In this document: positions 41,521 to 50,353 of the stretch, piece after piece
Layout of the letters: every line of letters starts with the position of its first letter
How positions within the stretch are numbered: position 1 is the first letter of the stretch
Assembly: GCA_945877315.1 (NCBI GenBank)
Contig: CAMCRP010000018.1
Coordinates: forward strand, 1 to 50,366
Length of the DNA: 50,366 bases
Direction: 5' to 3'
DNA from: an uncultured Ruminococcus sp.
GTDB lineage: Bacteria > Bacillota > Clostridia > Oscillospirales > Ruminococcaceae
Program-made: the position numbers and the translations under genes
The notes under the pieces: generated by a model
The model's input: the letters and a program-made list of their open reading frames with translations, nothing else
Database searches by the model: none
Told to the model about the DNA's origin: nothing

Positions 41521-44067
41521 TTACACTCTGCATTTCACAAATCTGTAAACAAATTTCCCGAATGCAGACCTTTCCTTGTAAATGTTCATAGCAGCATTTT
41601 CCACCGCAGATACAGCCGAGGCAAGCTCATGTGCCGTCAGACCGTCCCTTGAATAGCCTGCTTTCAGGACTGCTTCGGTGATTTTCTCCGCCGCACCGTC
41701 AAGCTGAGGATATTCACCGTCAAGGTGTTTGGCTGCCTTTTCGGAGATGTGCTTTTCGGAAATGTGAACTCCTAAGTCCCCAAGAAGCTTTCGGAAATAT
41801 CTCTCTGCCGACCGAATACCCTTGCCGTCCTTGATAAGGTCAAATCTGCGTTTTCTTACCAATTTAACAAGGTAATATCTCCCGAAAAATACGGCGGGAA
41901 CGGCAAGAACTATGCCAACCATAATAAGCAGCGTTTTCAATTGGATAAGTGCCTTTCCTCCGCTGCCGTTTTCCGTGCCGATAAGCGGACGGGGCTCGGA
42001 CACCTTTGTTTCGGCAGAGGGCTTTTGCGTCACGGCGGGCTTTGCGGGAGTTGTGACGGTCACCTGCGTTTCGGTTTGAACAGTTGTGGTTTCCGTCTGA
42101 GCAGTTTCCGTGACCATACCGTCCACATATGACGGATTATAGCCCTTTGTGGCTTCAATGGGGTACCAGCCGAAGCCGTCCACGTATATCTCCGCCCAGG
42201 CGTGTGCCCTGTCGTCAAGGACGGTAACGCTGTCACGGCTGCCAAGCCTTGCGGCGGGAGAATAGTCCTCGGGCTTGATAATAAATCCCTCGCAGTAACG
42301 TGCAGGAATACCCATATATCTTGCCAGCAGAACGGCGGCTGTGGCGTAATGTGTGCAGCTGCCCTTTTTGTTTGTCAGCAGGAAATATTCGGCAAAATCC
42401 TCTCCCTCGGGCGTTTTTCCCGCAGACAGACTGTACTCTGTATTATCGTTCAGATAGCCGATAATCCAGTTTATGACCATACCTCTGTAATAATAATTGT
42501 CGGGAGTCAAATCCATACTTGTAAAAGTATCATCGAAAACTATCTCCCCCGCCTTGAAATCATCGGGCAGGTCAAGATAGGTGTCGTGAACAAATTCACG
42601 ATATGCAAGCTCGTCATCATACCACGGATTTTTCACGGAAACAAGGGAACCGTCCTTTTCCGCATAGATAAATTTCGGATATTCCACGACCCCGTCCCAA
42701 GGCAAATATCCCGAAAATTTCGATAAAAAATGTGCCCTCCTATAAACCGAATTCACCGCCGAACCGCTGTACTCACGCTTTCCGCCCGATGAATAGGAGC
42801 CGTCCAGAATGGGCGTAACATTTGCGTCCCGCTTGAGATTTGAGTATGGAAGATAGGCATACTTTTTCATTGCCCCGAGATTTTTCACGGTGTAATCGTA
42901 AATGCCGTCGCTTATCATTGTTGTGTAGAAAACATTTTCCGTTATCTGCGGGAAATACCCTTCGGAAAATCCCGCCGAAAGACTGTTATATTTTGCCGTC
43001 TGTTCGGCGTCAAAGGGCTCCCAGCTGTCCCCCGTGTAATTTGTCCCCGTGAAGCCTTTCAGATAGACAGTGTCCTTCTGCTTCACAAGAGAAACCTCCA
43101 GCACGGGAACGTGTGCGTATTCCACCGTGTCAAACCGTCCCAGCTTACCCTCATTAATACCGCCAATCTTTGAGCTTTTCAGACCGAGAGCCTCGGAAAC
43201 GTCCTCGAAAAACATTTCGGGAGTGGTGTTATTAACATAATCGGCAAATTTTGTGCGCATATCATCGGTCTTTTCCGAACGCTGAAATCCCGACATATCC
43301 AGCCAAAGCCTTGCCGCCGAAAAGCTTAGGATCATTGCCAAACAGCCCGCACAGGTGCACTGAAGCAGTGACTTTCGCACCTTAACGTCCTCCGACTTAC
43401 GCCTGAAGGAAAATCCGGGAAGCTCGGACGCCGCCGCACCTGCCCACACGGAAATAAGCAGCACAAAGCAAAGTCTGTCAGGCACCAGACCGAAATACAG
43501 CACCGTTTCCGCAGGGGCAAAGGTAGCAAAAAACAGCAGTATCAGGTTCGGCGACGGTATCATGGAGGCGCAGACAACAGCGGCAATTATCGCCGTGCAG
43601 AAACCAATAAACAGCTCCTCACAGCCCTTTAGCGGGATATTTTCGGGTATCTCGTAAAACGTTCTGTTAGCATAATCGTAATTGACAACGGAAACATATT
43701 TGTTCGCCGCCGACATATATCCGTAAATCAGCTTTTCAAACCGCTCAATGCAGAAATATCCGCCGAAAATAACGGTCGCCGCCGCAGCACCCAAACCCGC
43801 AAACAGCCCCGCCTTCCCCTTTAACAAAGATACGGCAAGGAACAGCCCGCAGACCGCAGCGGCAGTCAAAGCAGCCGTCCCGAACAGCCTGTTCAGACCA
43901 ACAGCAGTCAGAAAGCAGCCAACAGAAGCGATCGTCCCCGCATATGCAAGCAGCAGCCGAATTGTAGACTGAAACACTCTGTCCGAAATGCGGGGCGATG
44001 AAATTTCCGTCCCCGTTTCGACGGTTATACCGCAGGCTGAGGACCCTCGCCTGAATTTATTTCTCAT
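41521..44067 (-). CDS. Membrane transglutaminase-like protein
   Basis: This 848-residue protein has a group of N-terminal transmembrane segments (about 35-220), an extracellular part with the transglutaminase core (around residues 520-640: KGSCTHYATAAVLLARYMGIPARYCEGF, DDRAHAWAEIYVDGFGW), so Cys, His and Asp of the papain-like triad are present. Next comes a Thr-rich linker (TTTVQTETQVTVT), one transmembrane helix and a DUF4129-like cytosolic C-terminus. It is the usual partner of DUF58 and MoxR; the trio is thought to act on the cell surface. ATG at 44067 has GGAGG 6 nt upstream; it overlaps the DUF58 end by 11 nt. Confidence 0.88.
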   Translation of the reverse strand: MRNKFRRGSSACGITVETGTEISSPRISDRVFQSTIRLLLAYAGTIASVGCFLTAVGLNRLFGTAALTAAAVCGLFLAVSLLKGKAGLFAGLGAAAATVIFGGYFCIERFEKLIYGYMSAANKYVSVVNYDYANRTFYEIPENIPLKGCEELFIGFCTAIIAAVVCASMIPSPNLILLFFATFAPAETVLYFGLVPDRLCFVLLISVWAGAAASELPGFSFRRKSEDVKVRKSLLQCTCAGCLAMILSFSAARLWLDMSGFQRSEKTDDMRTKFADYVNNTTPEMFFEDVSEALGLKSSKIGGINEGKLGRFDTVEYAHVPVLEVSLVKQKDTVYLKGFTGTNYTGDSWEPFDAEQTAKYNSLSAGFSEGYFPQITENVFYTTMISDGIYDYTVKNLGAMKKYAYLPYSNLKRDANVTPILDGSYSSGGKREYSGSAVNSVYRRAHFLSKFSGYLPWDGVVEYPKFIYAEKDGSLVSVKNPWYDDELAYREFVHDTYLDLPDDFKAGEIVFDDTFTSMDLTPDNYYYRGMVINWIIGYLNDNTEYSLSAGKTPEGEDFAEYFLLTNKKGSCTHYATAAVLLARYMGIPARYCEGFIIKPEDYSPAARLGSRDSVTVLDDRAHAWAEIYVDGFGWYPIEATKGYNPSYVDGMVTETAQTETTTVQTETQVTVTTPAKPAVTQKPSAETKVSEPRPLIGTENGSGGKALIQLKTLLIMVGIVLAVPAVFFGRYYLVKLVRKRRFDLIKDGKGIRSAERYFRKLLGDLGVHISEKHISEKAAKHLDGEYPQLDGAAEKITEAVLKAGYSRDGLTAHELASAVSAVENAAMNIYKERSAFGKFVYRFVKCRV

Positions 44068-45199
44068 GGATTTCCTCCGAAATGACAATTATCTCCGTAT
44101 TTTCGGGAATTTCGATATTCTCCGCAGCCAAACTAGAGGTGAGTATCAGCAAACAACCCATCGTCCTTTCACCTAAGACAGACGCTATTTGTGAGATACG
44201 TTCCCCGTCCTCAGAAGCGGTCACAGCGCACAGTGGACAGTCTGCGGGAATATCCGAAAGCAGCTCGGCAAAGCTGTCGGCACGGGGCTTTCCCATCTCC
44301 GAATAAAGCTCGAAAAGTGCGGAATAGAAGCTTTCCTCGTCGCTGACAATGCGGTTGTTTTCCTCCGAAAAATACAGCACAAAGCATGTTCCGTCCTCCA
44401 AAAATGCCGCCGAAGCCGAACAAAGTGCGCATAGCATACGGTCACATTCGGCAAGACGTTTTTCCGTATCTCCCGAAAAAAAGCTGTCCGCACAAAGGGA
44501 CAGGCGCTTGTCCGCAGGCTGAGAAAGCTCACGGACAAGCAGATTTTCGTAACGTGCGCTTAGCTTGTGAAGAATTCGGTTCTGCGGGTCGCCGTCACGG
44601 TATTCCCGAATTTCAAAAATTTCCGAGGGATCGTCCCCGCTGACGGAAACGGAAAGCTCTGCGCTGTCCGAAGGATATTCCGCATGATTTTCCGAAATTT
44701 CATCAATGGGATAAAGCTTCGGCAGAACACAAATACTGACAGGCTTACCCAATCTTCTTTTTATCTTAAAAAGTCTGAACAGATCGTGAAAAACCGCATA
44801 TTCGGGAGTAAAAATAATGTTCCCGCAATGCTCCGACCTAACCGCCGCCGACGCACCGCCCGAACCAAAAGCAGGCAGCGCAACAACAGCCGACAGACGC
44901 TTTTCGCCCCCGCCGAAGCTGTTTTTCACGGAAAAACACAGCGTGACCGACTGGGCAGGCAAAAAGGATCTGTTTTTCACCCACACCCGAAAACGGATAA
45001 TGCTGCCCCTTTCGCAGACCCCCGATGTGTTTTCGCAGACTGTCCCCAGCCTTGCCGAAAATGCCGTTATCAGGAGCATTATCAGCGAAACAAGCGGAAA
45101 GATGATCACCGCAGCAAAGGTCAGCAGCGACAGAGTGTCCCGATAAAGAACGTAAAACAGCCAGCAGCCCAGCAGAAGTATCAGATAGAGAACTCTCAT
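44057..45199 (-). CDS. DUF58 family protein
   Basis: This 380-residue protein has two N-terminal transmembrane helices (about 3-42), a beta-rich part and the DUF58 signature EIREYRDGDPQNRILHKLSA, then a von Willebrand A-like C-terminal domain. DUF58 proteins form MoxR-associated membrane complexes with transglutaminase-like partners. It starts at the ATGA overlap with nth (stop at 45196-45198), so translation is coupled, and overlaps the transglutaminase gene at its end. Confidence 0.88.
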   Translation of the reverse strand: MRVLYLILLLGCWLFYVLYRDTLSLLTFAAVIIFPLVSLIMLLITAFSARLGTVCENTSGVCERGSIIRFRVWVKNRSFLPAQSVTLCFSVKNSFGGGEKRLSAVVALPAFGSGGASAAVRSEHCGNIIFTPEYAVFHDLFRLFKIKRRLGKPVSICVLPKLYPIDEISENHAEYPSDSAELSVSVSGDDPSEIFEIREYRDGDPQNRILHKLSARYENLLVRELSQPADKRLSLCADSFFSGDTEKRLAECDRMLCALCSASAAFLEDGTCFVLYFSEENNRIVSDEESFYSALFELYSEMGKPRADSFAELLSDIPADCPLCAVTASEDGERISQIASVLGERTMGCLLILTSSLAAENIEIPENTEIIVISEEIHEK

Positions 45200-45843
45200 A
45201 AGCGGCAGACAAACTCCTTATTTTCCTCGGAAAGGTACTTTTTCAGCGGACATTCGGCGCATTTCGGATTTCTTGCACGGCAGTAGTCACGTCCGAAAAT
45301 AACCATTCTATGGCAAAAATCGGAGGACTTTTCGGGCGGGATAAGCTTACGAAGCTCCTCCTCAACCTTGGGTGGCTCGGTCTTGTCGGTAAGCCTTAGC
45401 CGTCCGCAGATACGTATAAAATGCGTATCGGTAACAATGGCGGGGAGATGGTGCACGTCCCCCATTATAAGGTTTGCGGTCTTTCGTCCGATACCCGGAA
45501 GAGTTGTCAGCTCCTCAATAGTTTTGGGGATTTCACCGCCGTAACGCTCGGAAAGTGCCTTCATCATTCCCACAATGCTTTCCGCCTTTGTCTTGTAAAG
45601 CCCGCAGGGACGGACAATTTCCGCAACCTCGTCAACATTTGCATTTGCAAAATCCTCGATAGACGTGTAACGGGCAAACAGCTCCTTTGTGACCACATTC
45701 ACCCGCTCATCGGTGCATTGTGCGGACAGTCTGCCCGCTATCATCAGCTCATAGGGCTTGCTGTAAATCAGCGAACATCTCGCATCGGGATAGATGCTTT
45801 CCAGCCCCGAAACAGCCGCCAGCGCACGCTGCTTCTTAGTCAT
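45196..45843 (-). CDS. nth: Endonuclease III lacking the fourth cluster cysteine
   Basis: This 215-residue enzyme is a DNA glycosylase/AP lyase for oxidised pyrimidines. The helix-hairpin-helix LPGIGRKTANLIMG has the catalytic Lys, and VTDTH has the catalytic Asp. The C-terminal 4Fe-4S loop normally reads C-x6-C-x2-C-x5-C; here Cys188, Cys195 and Cys198 are present, but position 204 is Leu. A free Cys213 three residues from the end might act as an alternative ligand. Start overlaps the PPase/Nudix gene end by 8 nt, and its stop couples to DUF58. Confidence 0.92.
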   Translation of the reverse strand: MTKKQRALAAVSGLESIYPDARCSLIYSKPYELMIAGRLSAQCTDERVNVVTKELFARYTSIEDFANANVDEVAEIVRPCGLYKTKAESIVGMMKALSERYGGEIPKTIEELTTLPGIGRKTANLIMGDVHHLPAIVTDTHFIRICGRLRLTDKTEPPKVEEELRKLIPPEKSSDFCHRMVIFGRDYCRARNPKCAECPLKKYLSEENKEFVCRL

Positions 45844-46645
45844 TTTTGCCCCTCCGTTTCAGAATTTCGTTGTTGGCAGCCTCTAAGACCGCCTTGTCCT
45901 GCGGGTAATTAAGCTTTGCCATTGCGTCCTCGTAATTCAGTACCCAATGTGCGCCCAACTCTTCCTCCTGTATTTTCAGAGAATCTCCCCCGTACTGTCC
46001 AACGAAATAGACGCAGTTTTTGCGAATACCGTTTGGCAGCGTAAACGAGTAGGCAAAGCGAAAGCCCTCCCACGGTTCAACATTCAGACCCGTTTCCTCC
46101 AGAACCTCTCGAATGGCAGTTTCCCGCTCGGTTTCATTAAGCTCAATATGACCCTTAGGAAAGCCGATGTGACCACTGTCCGCATTCTGAACAAGGAGGA
46201 ACTTAACCTCACCATTTTCCTCGGTAAAGCAGACAGTTCCGCAGGTCTTTTCGTACAGGCAGACAGCCTCCGTGTGATAGAATTGCTCCTGAAAATAGGT
46301 TTCTCTGAGCATATAAGGCTCGTAAAGAAGGTGCTTGTCCATGGTATCGCCTTCAAGATATTCCTCGGGGACTGCACACCATTTGTCCTCGTTGTCATCG
46401 CTTCTGAGAAGCACTCCCACAATAACGCCCCGACAGCTTTCGGCGGGCGTATTGCAGCCAAGCATATACACGTCCTGACACTCTCCGTCACCTGCCACAA
46501 GCCCTTCCACATATCCGTAATTTATGGGATAGATAATATCCTCATGCTTTGGGTGGACAGTCCCCGCAGGTCTGTCAATGGTAATGTTGAATACCCTTCC
46601 GATATAGGAAAGGTCGCCTTTTTTTATTTGTACAGATACAGACAT
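45836..46645 (-). CDS. Inorganic-pyrophosphatase-like domain fused to a Nudix hydrolase
   Basis: This 269-residue protein joins a family I pyrophosphatase-like N-terminus (about 12-100; IIYPINYGYVEG and GDGECQDVYMLG, where the usual central Asp of GDGDPxD is Glu55) to a Nudix domain with a complete box at 165-187 (GHIELNETERETAIREVLEE followed by TGL). The Nudix part should cleave nucleoside diphosphate-X substrates. The pyrophosphatase part may remove PPi or only bind it, since one metal ligand differs. This fusion is seen in several gut Clostridia in my memory. GGAGG 8 nt before the ATG. Confidence 0.85.
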   Translation of the reverse strand: MSVSVQIKKGDLSYIGRVFNITIDRPAGTVHPKHEDIIYPINYGYVEGLVAGDGECQDVYMLGCNTPAESCRGVIVGVLLRSDDNEDKWCAVPEEYLEGDTMDKHLLYEPYMLRETYFQEQFYHTEAVCLYEKTCGTVCFTEENGEVKFLLVQNADSGHIGFPKGHIELNETERETAIREVLEETGLNVEPWEGFRFAYSFTLPNGIRKNCVYFVGQYGGDSLKIQEEELGAHWVLNYEDAMAKLNYPQDKAVLEAANNEILKRRGKND

Positions 46646-46661
46646 TTTAATTTCCTCCCAA

Positions 46662-47684
46662 TCAGACGGGTTCTATACCCGAAATTATTGTAAGCAGCAT
46701 AATTGCCATAAATATCCACACGGGGACGCTTGAAAAGAAGATAGGAACGTCCCTTCTGCGGTGATATTCCGTCCTCTCGGGCAATCTGTCCATACCCGAT
46801 TTCTTTTCCCATTTAAGGAAGATAACAGCGCAAATTATTGCAATTACAGGTATGGAAAAGATCCACACGTTGAATATATTATTTGCGGTAATTTCATCAT
46901 ACTGCTCATAGATAGCAATACATTCTATAAATGTATTTGCGGTAATATGGCAGATAAGCGACGGTATCATGGACTTGCTTTTTACGGTAATGTAGCCCAG
47001 CCATAAGCCCCCCGCAAAGCCTAAGATAAACTGCAAAAGATTCTGATGCCACAGACCGAAAAACAGTGCCGTTGCAAAAATTGCAAACCGTGTGCTGACC
47101 TTTGACATTCTCGAAAGCAGACAACCTCGGAAAAACAGCTCCTCAAAAAGCGGTGCCGTCACCGATGAAGTGATTATGCCGAGGACAGCCATTCGCATGC
47201 TTTCCTCCTGCTCATATTCAAGGGACGGAAAGCCCAGACCGACAGCATCAAAGCCCGTCATAATAATGCTTTGCAGGATTATGCAGGCTGCCTGTATTCC
47301 CAGAAATATCACCACGGAAAGCAGAATAAATCCGCCTGTTGCATCTCCGAAGGAAAAATAGCTTTTCAGCCTTTCGCCCCCCGTATATCGCTCGATAATA
47401 ATAACGATAATTGTGGCGATAGTGGGTGAAAAATAGGACACTATGGTATCATAAAAGCCGTAAAAATTCGGATCACCCGACATAAGTCCCATGGAATCCC
47501 ATATTCCCATCCAGACAAGTGCCACAGCCATCATTATGCCAAACGCACCAAGAAGCAGCCAGCCGCAGCTGCTGTAAACCGACTTTATCCGCTTTTTCTC
47601 CTGCAAGGTGGGTTCATAGGGCGAAACAGGCGGGTAGTAGGGCTGATAGCCGTTGTAATTGTTGTAACCGTAATTATTCTGCAT
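46662..47684 (-). CDS. CPBP family intramembrane metalloprotease
   Basis: This 340-residue protein has a Tyr/Asn/Pro-rich cytosolic N-terminus (NNYGYNNYNGYQPYYPP), about seven transmembrane segments and the CPBP/Abi motifs: EELFFRG (Glu-Glu and Arg), FGLWH and a later HITANTF with the third metal-binding His. Family members cleave prenylated or membrane proteins, or serve in bacteriocin self-immunity. ATG at 47684 is chosen: a longer frame lacks a ribosome site and would overlap the upstream gene fully. It overlaps the FlhB-C-like gene by 11 nt. Confidence 0.88.
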   Translation of the reverse strand: MQNNYGYNNYNGYQPYYPPVSPYEPTLQEKKRIKSVYSSCGWLLLGAFGIMMAVALVWMGIWDSMGLMSGDPNFYGFYDTIVSYFSPTIATIIVIIIERYTGGERLKSYFSFGDATGGFILLSVVIFLGIQAACIILQSIIMTGFDAVGLGFPSLEYEQEESMRMAVLGIITSSVTAPLFEELFFRGCLLSRMSKVSTRFAIFATALFFGLWHQNLLQFILGFAGGLWLGYITVKSKSMIPSLICHITANTFIECIAIYEQYDEITANNIFNVWIFSIPVIAIICAVIFLKWEKKSGMDRLPERTEYHRRRDVPIFFSSVPVWIFMAIMLLTIISGIEPV

Positions 47685-47994
47685 TGCTCTTTGTTTCCTT
47701 TCCGCTGCGGTTTGCCGAAGCAAGCCTGAGAATTTCGGCGTAAATGCCCGCCACAGCCTGATACAATTCGGGGGGAATACCCTCACCTATCTTGAGCATT
47801 GTAAGAAGTGCGGCGGCGGAATCGTCCCTGTAAATGGGAACTCCGCTTTCGTCGGCTATTTCGATTATCCTCTCGGCGACCTTGCCGTGTCCCGAAGCAA
47901 CTACAACGGGAGCCGAGTCCTTTTCGGGACTGTATTTCAGGGCGACTGCGGAGCTTTCCGCACCGCTGCGCCGCCTTTTGTCAGACCTTGACAT
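47674..47994 (-). CDS. FlhB C-terminal-domain-like protein (YlqH)
   Basis: This 106-residue protein resembles the cytosolic C-terminal domain of the flagellar/type III export switch FlhB (EscU/YscU/HrcU family), as in Bacillus YlqH. It retains AVALKYSPEKDSAPVVVASGHGKVAERI and GVPIYRD. The autocleavage motif NPTH of true FlhB is not present (it reads ASGH), so self-processing is unlikely. No transmembrane part or other flagellar genes are in the window. It starts inside the end of the FliK-like gene. Confidence 0.85.
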   Translation of the reverse strand: MSRSDKRRRSGAESSAVALKYSPEKDSAPVVVASGHGKVAERIIEIADESGVPIYRDDSAAALLTMLKIGEGIPPELYQAVAGIYAEILRLASANRSGKETKSNAE

Positions 47995-49948
47995 TCAGAC
48001 CACTCCTTTTCTCCTTTATGGACGGAAATACCTGTTCAAGGCTCCTGCGCTCCCTTAGCGTCGATACATTGGTTTTCTTCACCTGATAGCCGCAGGACGC
48101 AGCTATTTTCGGGATAGCCGTTTTCATGGGAGCAAACACGTTTTCCGTTCCCGACGGGCAAAGGAGCATAACATCGAGGTATTCGTTCTTTGCGTATATC
48201 TCCATTTCAAATGCACCCACATTTTCCACATCAAAGCTAAGGAAGATGTGACTGCCCGTTCCCCCGTCCCTGTCGGTGACTGTCCCCGCTGCGCCGTTGT
48301 CAGCCCACAGCTCGCCGTATGCACGGACACCCTTTGCTTCCATAGGCATGAGCATATGCAGCAGCGGCGTTTCCGCACCGGGAGTGGTGAGCATATTTTC
48401 CGCAAGGACCGCCTTGTTCATACCCGAAAGCGCCTTTAGTATGGGATCGTCAATATTCTTCGAAATAAAATCCGTAAATGTTTCCATAGACGACGGCGGC
48501 TTGTAGACTGTACCGTCCTTCACCGACAACGCCTCCAGAGCTTCATTCAGCTTGTGGGCTGCGGACATTTTTATCTCCTCATTTTCAATGCTGTTGAGGA
48601 TAGTGCCCAGCCTGTCCGCCAAAGCGTTAAGGTCGCCGCTTTGGGAAAAGCCCTCAATAAGCTTTTCCGCCGCCGCACCGTCCGAAGAAGGCAGCAGCTC
48701 GGAAAGCACAGTTTTCAGTGCTTCTTCTGGCTTTGCTGCGTCCACATTTACGTTTGAAAGAAATGCCCTGACCGTTTCGGGCTTCATATCCGAGGTATGT
48801 ATGGCGGCGTTTTTGGAGAGCCTTGCAGTGACCATCGCCATTACCGTTTCCATGGACACCTTTGCGGAAGGGCTTTCCGAAACAGCTGCTTCACTGCTTG
48901 CCGTGAGATTTTCCGATGCGCTTTTGGCGATGTTTTCCGATGGGGCTTTAGAAGCATTTTCCGCAGATACTGCCTGCTTGTCCTGAGTGGAAGCATCGGG
49001 CGAAAGCGTGGCTGCCTGTTTGTCACCTGCGAAAATATCCGACGAAAGCAAGGCTGCCTTCATATCCGCAGGCATGGGACTTTTCCCGACGAAATCCGCA
49101 AAAAGCCTTGCAAACGCAGCCTTTCCTTCCTCCCCCGCTATCATTTCGCGGAGATTGGCAAAGGCGTCCCTCAGCGGCTCCGCTCCCGAAGTAAATCTCG
49201 AAAGATTATGCTTGACAATGGGGATAATATCCCGCATTTTATCGCTGAGAAGCAGACTCTGTGACGCATTTTCCAGCGAGGACAGGACAGCCTGCTTTAT
49301 TTCGGGGAAGTTCTTCGGAGCGTCCGCCGAGGACAGGTCAGCGGCAATGTTCATAAACTGCGCCGAAAGCTGCCTGTTGGGGGCAAGCTCCTCCGCCATA
49401 AATTTCATATTCGCCGCCAGAGAATTGAGCACGTCCCGCTGCGAACAAGCCGCCGCCGAGTTCTTCAGCAGACTGAAAACCGCCGACTTTAGCTCCGCAG
49501 AATCGGGGTTTGCCTTTATCATATTCCGCACGGCGTCCCACATTTTTCCCTGAAACAGGGTAACATTTTTCTGTTGGCAGATAAGGTCGTCCGCCGCAGA
49601 TTCGGGGGTCTGCATTATCTCCGAGGCAAATTCCGTTACCTTGTTAAGAAGCTCCTCATTCCCCTCTGCTTTTATCATGGACACCGTTTCCGAGCTGAGG
49701 AGAGATTTCAGCGTTTCCACCGCTGCCTTGGGGTTGTTGGTCAGCTCCTTGGCAATGTTCAGAAGATTGGAGCTTTCGGAAAAATCGGAGTTTTCCTGCT
49801 TGTACTGCTCAGAACGATCGTTGGTCTTGATTATCTTGTTCATATCCGCAAGCTCAAACACCACATCATTCTGCACAGGGGGCTGCTTGACCGAGTGAAC
49901 ATAGTTTTTCGGAACTATGGGGGTAGTCAGCTGTATCAGGTCTGCCAT
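47981..49948 (-). CDS. FliK/YlqG-like protein of unknown function
   Basis: This 655-residue protein has a long helical, Ala/Ser/Glu-rich body (1-540) with no motif I can assign, and a C-terminal domain (about 540-640) that resembles the flagellar hook-length protein FliK C-terminus (FLSFDVENVGAFEMEIYAKN, LDVMLLCPS). The pair with the FlhB-C-like gene matches ylqG-ylqH of Bacillus, so the two probably act together, outside the flagellar cluster. The central Ala/Ser repeats (SAENASKAPSENIAKSASEN) are disordered. It heads the long minus-strand run. Confidence 0.75.
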   Translation of the reverse strand: MADLIQLTTPIVPKNYVHSVKQPPVQNDVVFELADMNKIIKTNDRSEQYKQENSDFSESSNLLNIAKELTNNPKAAVETLKSLLSSETVSMIKAEGNEELLNKVTEFASEIMQTPESAADDLICQQKNVTLFQGKMWDAVRNMIKANPDSAELKSAVFSLLKNSAAACSQRDVLNSLAANMKFMAEELAPNRQLSAQFMNIAADLSSADAPKNFPEIKQAVLSSLENASQSLLLSDKMRDIIPIVKHNLSRFTSGAEPLRDAFANLREMIAGEEGKAAFARLFADFVGKSPMPADMKAALLSSDIFAGDKQAATLSPDASTQDKQAVSAENASKAPSENIAKSASENLTASSEAAVSESPSAKVSMETVMAMVTARLSKNAAIHTSDMKPETVRAFLSNVNVDAAKPEEALKTVLSELLPSSDGAAAEKLIEGFSQSGDLNALADRLGTILNSIENEEIKMSAAHKLNEALEALSVKDGTVYKPPSSMETFTDFISKNIDDPILKALSGMNKAVLAENMLTTPGAETPLLHMLMPMEAKGVRAYGELWADNGAAGTVTDRDGGTGSHIFLSFDVENVGAFEMEIYAKNEYLDVMLLCPSGTENVFAPMKTAIPKIAASCGYQVKKTNVSTLRERRSLEQVFPSIKEKRSGLNVKV

Positions 49949-50109
49949 ATCATCATCTCGTTCCTAAATGTAAATTTTATTTAAAGTTTTGCTGTCATTA
50001 AACCCATTATTTGGTAATCGTACTGTTATTATAAAAAAAATTTGTCAAAATAACCAAATTTCGGCTTGTAAATTTTTAATGTTTATTTGTTTAATATAAC
50101 ATTTTGGGC

Positions 50110-50138
50110 TTGTAGTTATCCGAATTTTATTGTATAAT
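50110..50138 (+). promoter_or_regulatory. Promoter at the window end
   Basis: TTGTAG, 17 nt and TATAAT; RNA would start near 50145 and run to the window edge. The rest of the gap (49949-50109) is AT-rich with the probable promoter of the FliK-like gene (TTGGTT/TATAAT on the minus strand near 50028-50057). Confidence 0.7.
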
Positions 50139-50144
50139 ATAAAT

Positions 50145-50353
50145 ATATGAACCACCGCAGAAATTATAAGCGGTCGGGATTATGCACTAAGCATAAATTT
50201 CGGTTATACATATGCAGCGCAGACGGCTCCTGCACTCGCCTACTTATATTATATAGTATTACAGCCGATTTTGCAATACCGTATTAACAAAAACTCCTGC
50301 GGCGCATCTTATTTTCACATAAGCTGCGACATCGAAAGTAATGGTACATAATT
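50145..50353 (+). promoter_or_regulatory. Structured leader of an unseen gene
   Basis: About 209 nt of untranslated leader. Near its 3' end CGCATCTTAT pairs with ATAAGCTGCG (one mismatch; around 50304-50331), and near the middle TGCAG...CTGCA encloses CGCAGACGGCTC. No T-box, SAM, c-di-GMP or other riboswitch core I know is recognised. Confidence 0.45.

Noticed and set aside
50145..50353. T-box or 6S RNA in the last leader
   Set aside because: The T-box AGGGTGGNACCGCG motif is missing, and there is no terminator as expected for a free-standing 6S RNA.
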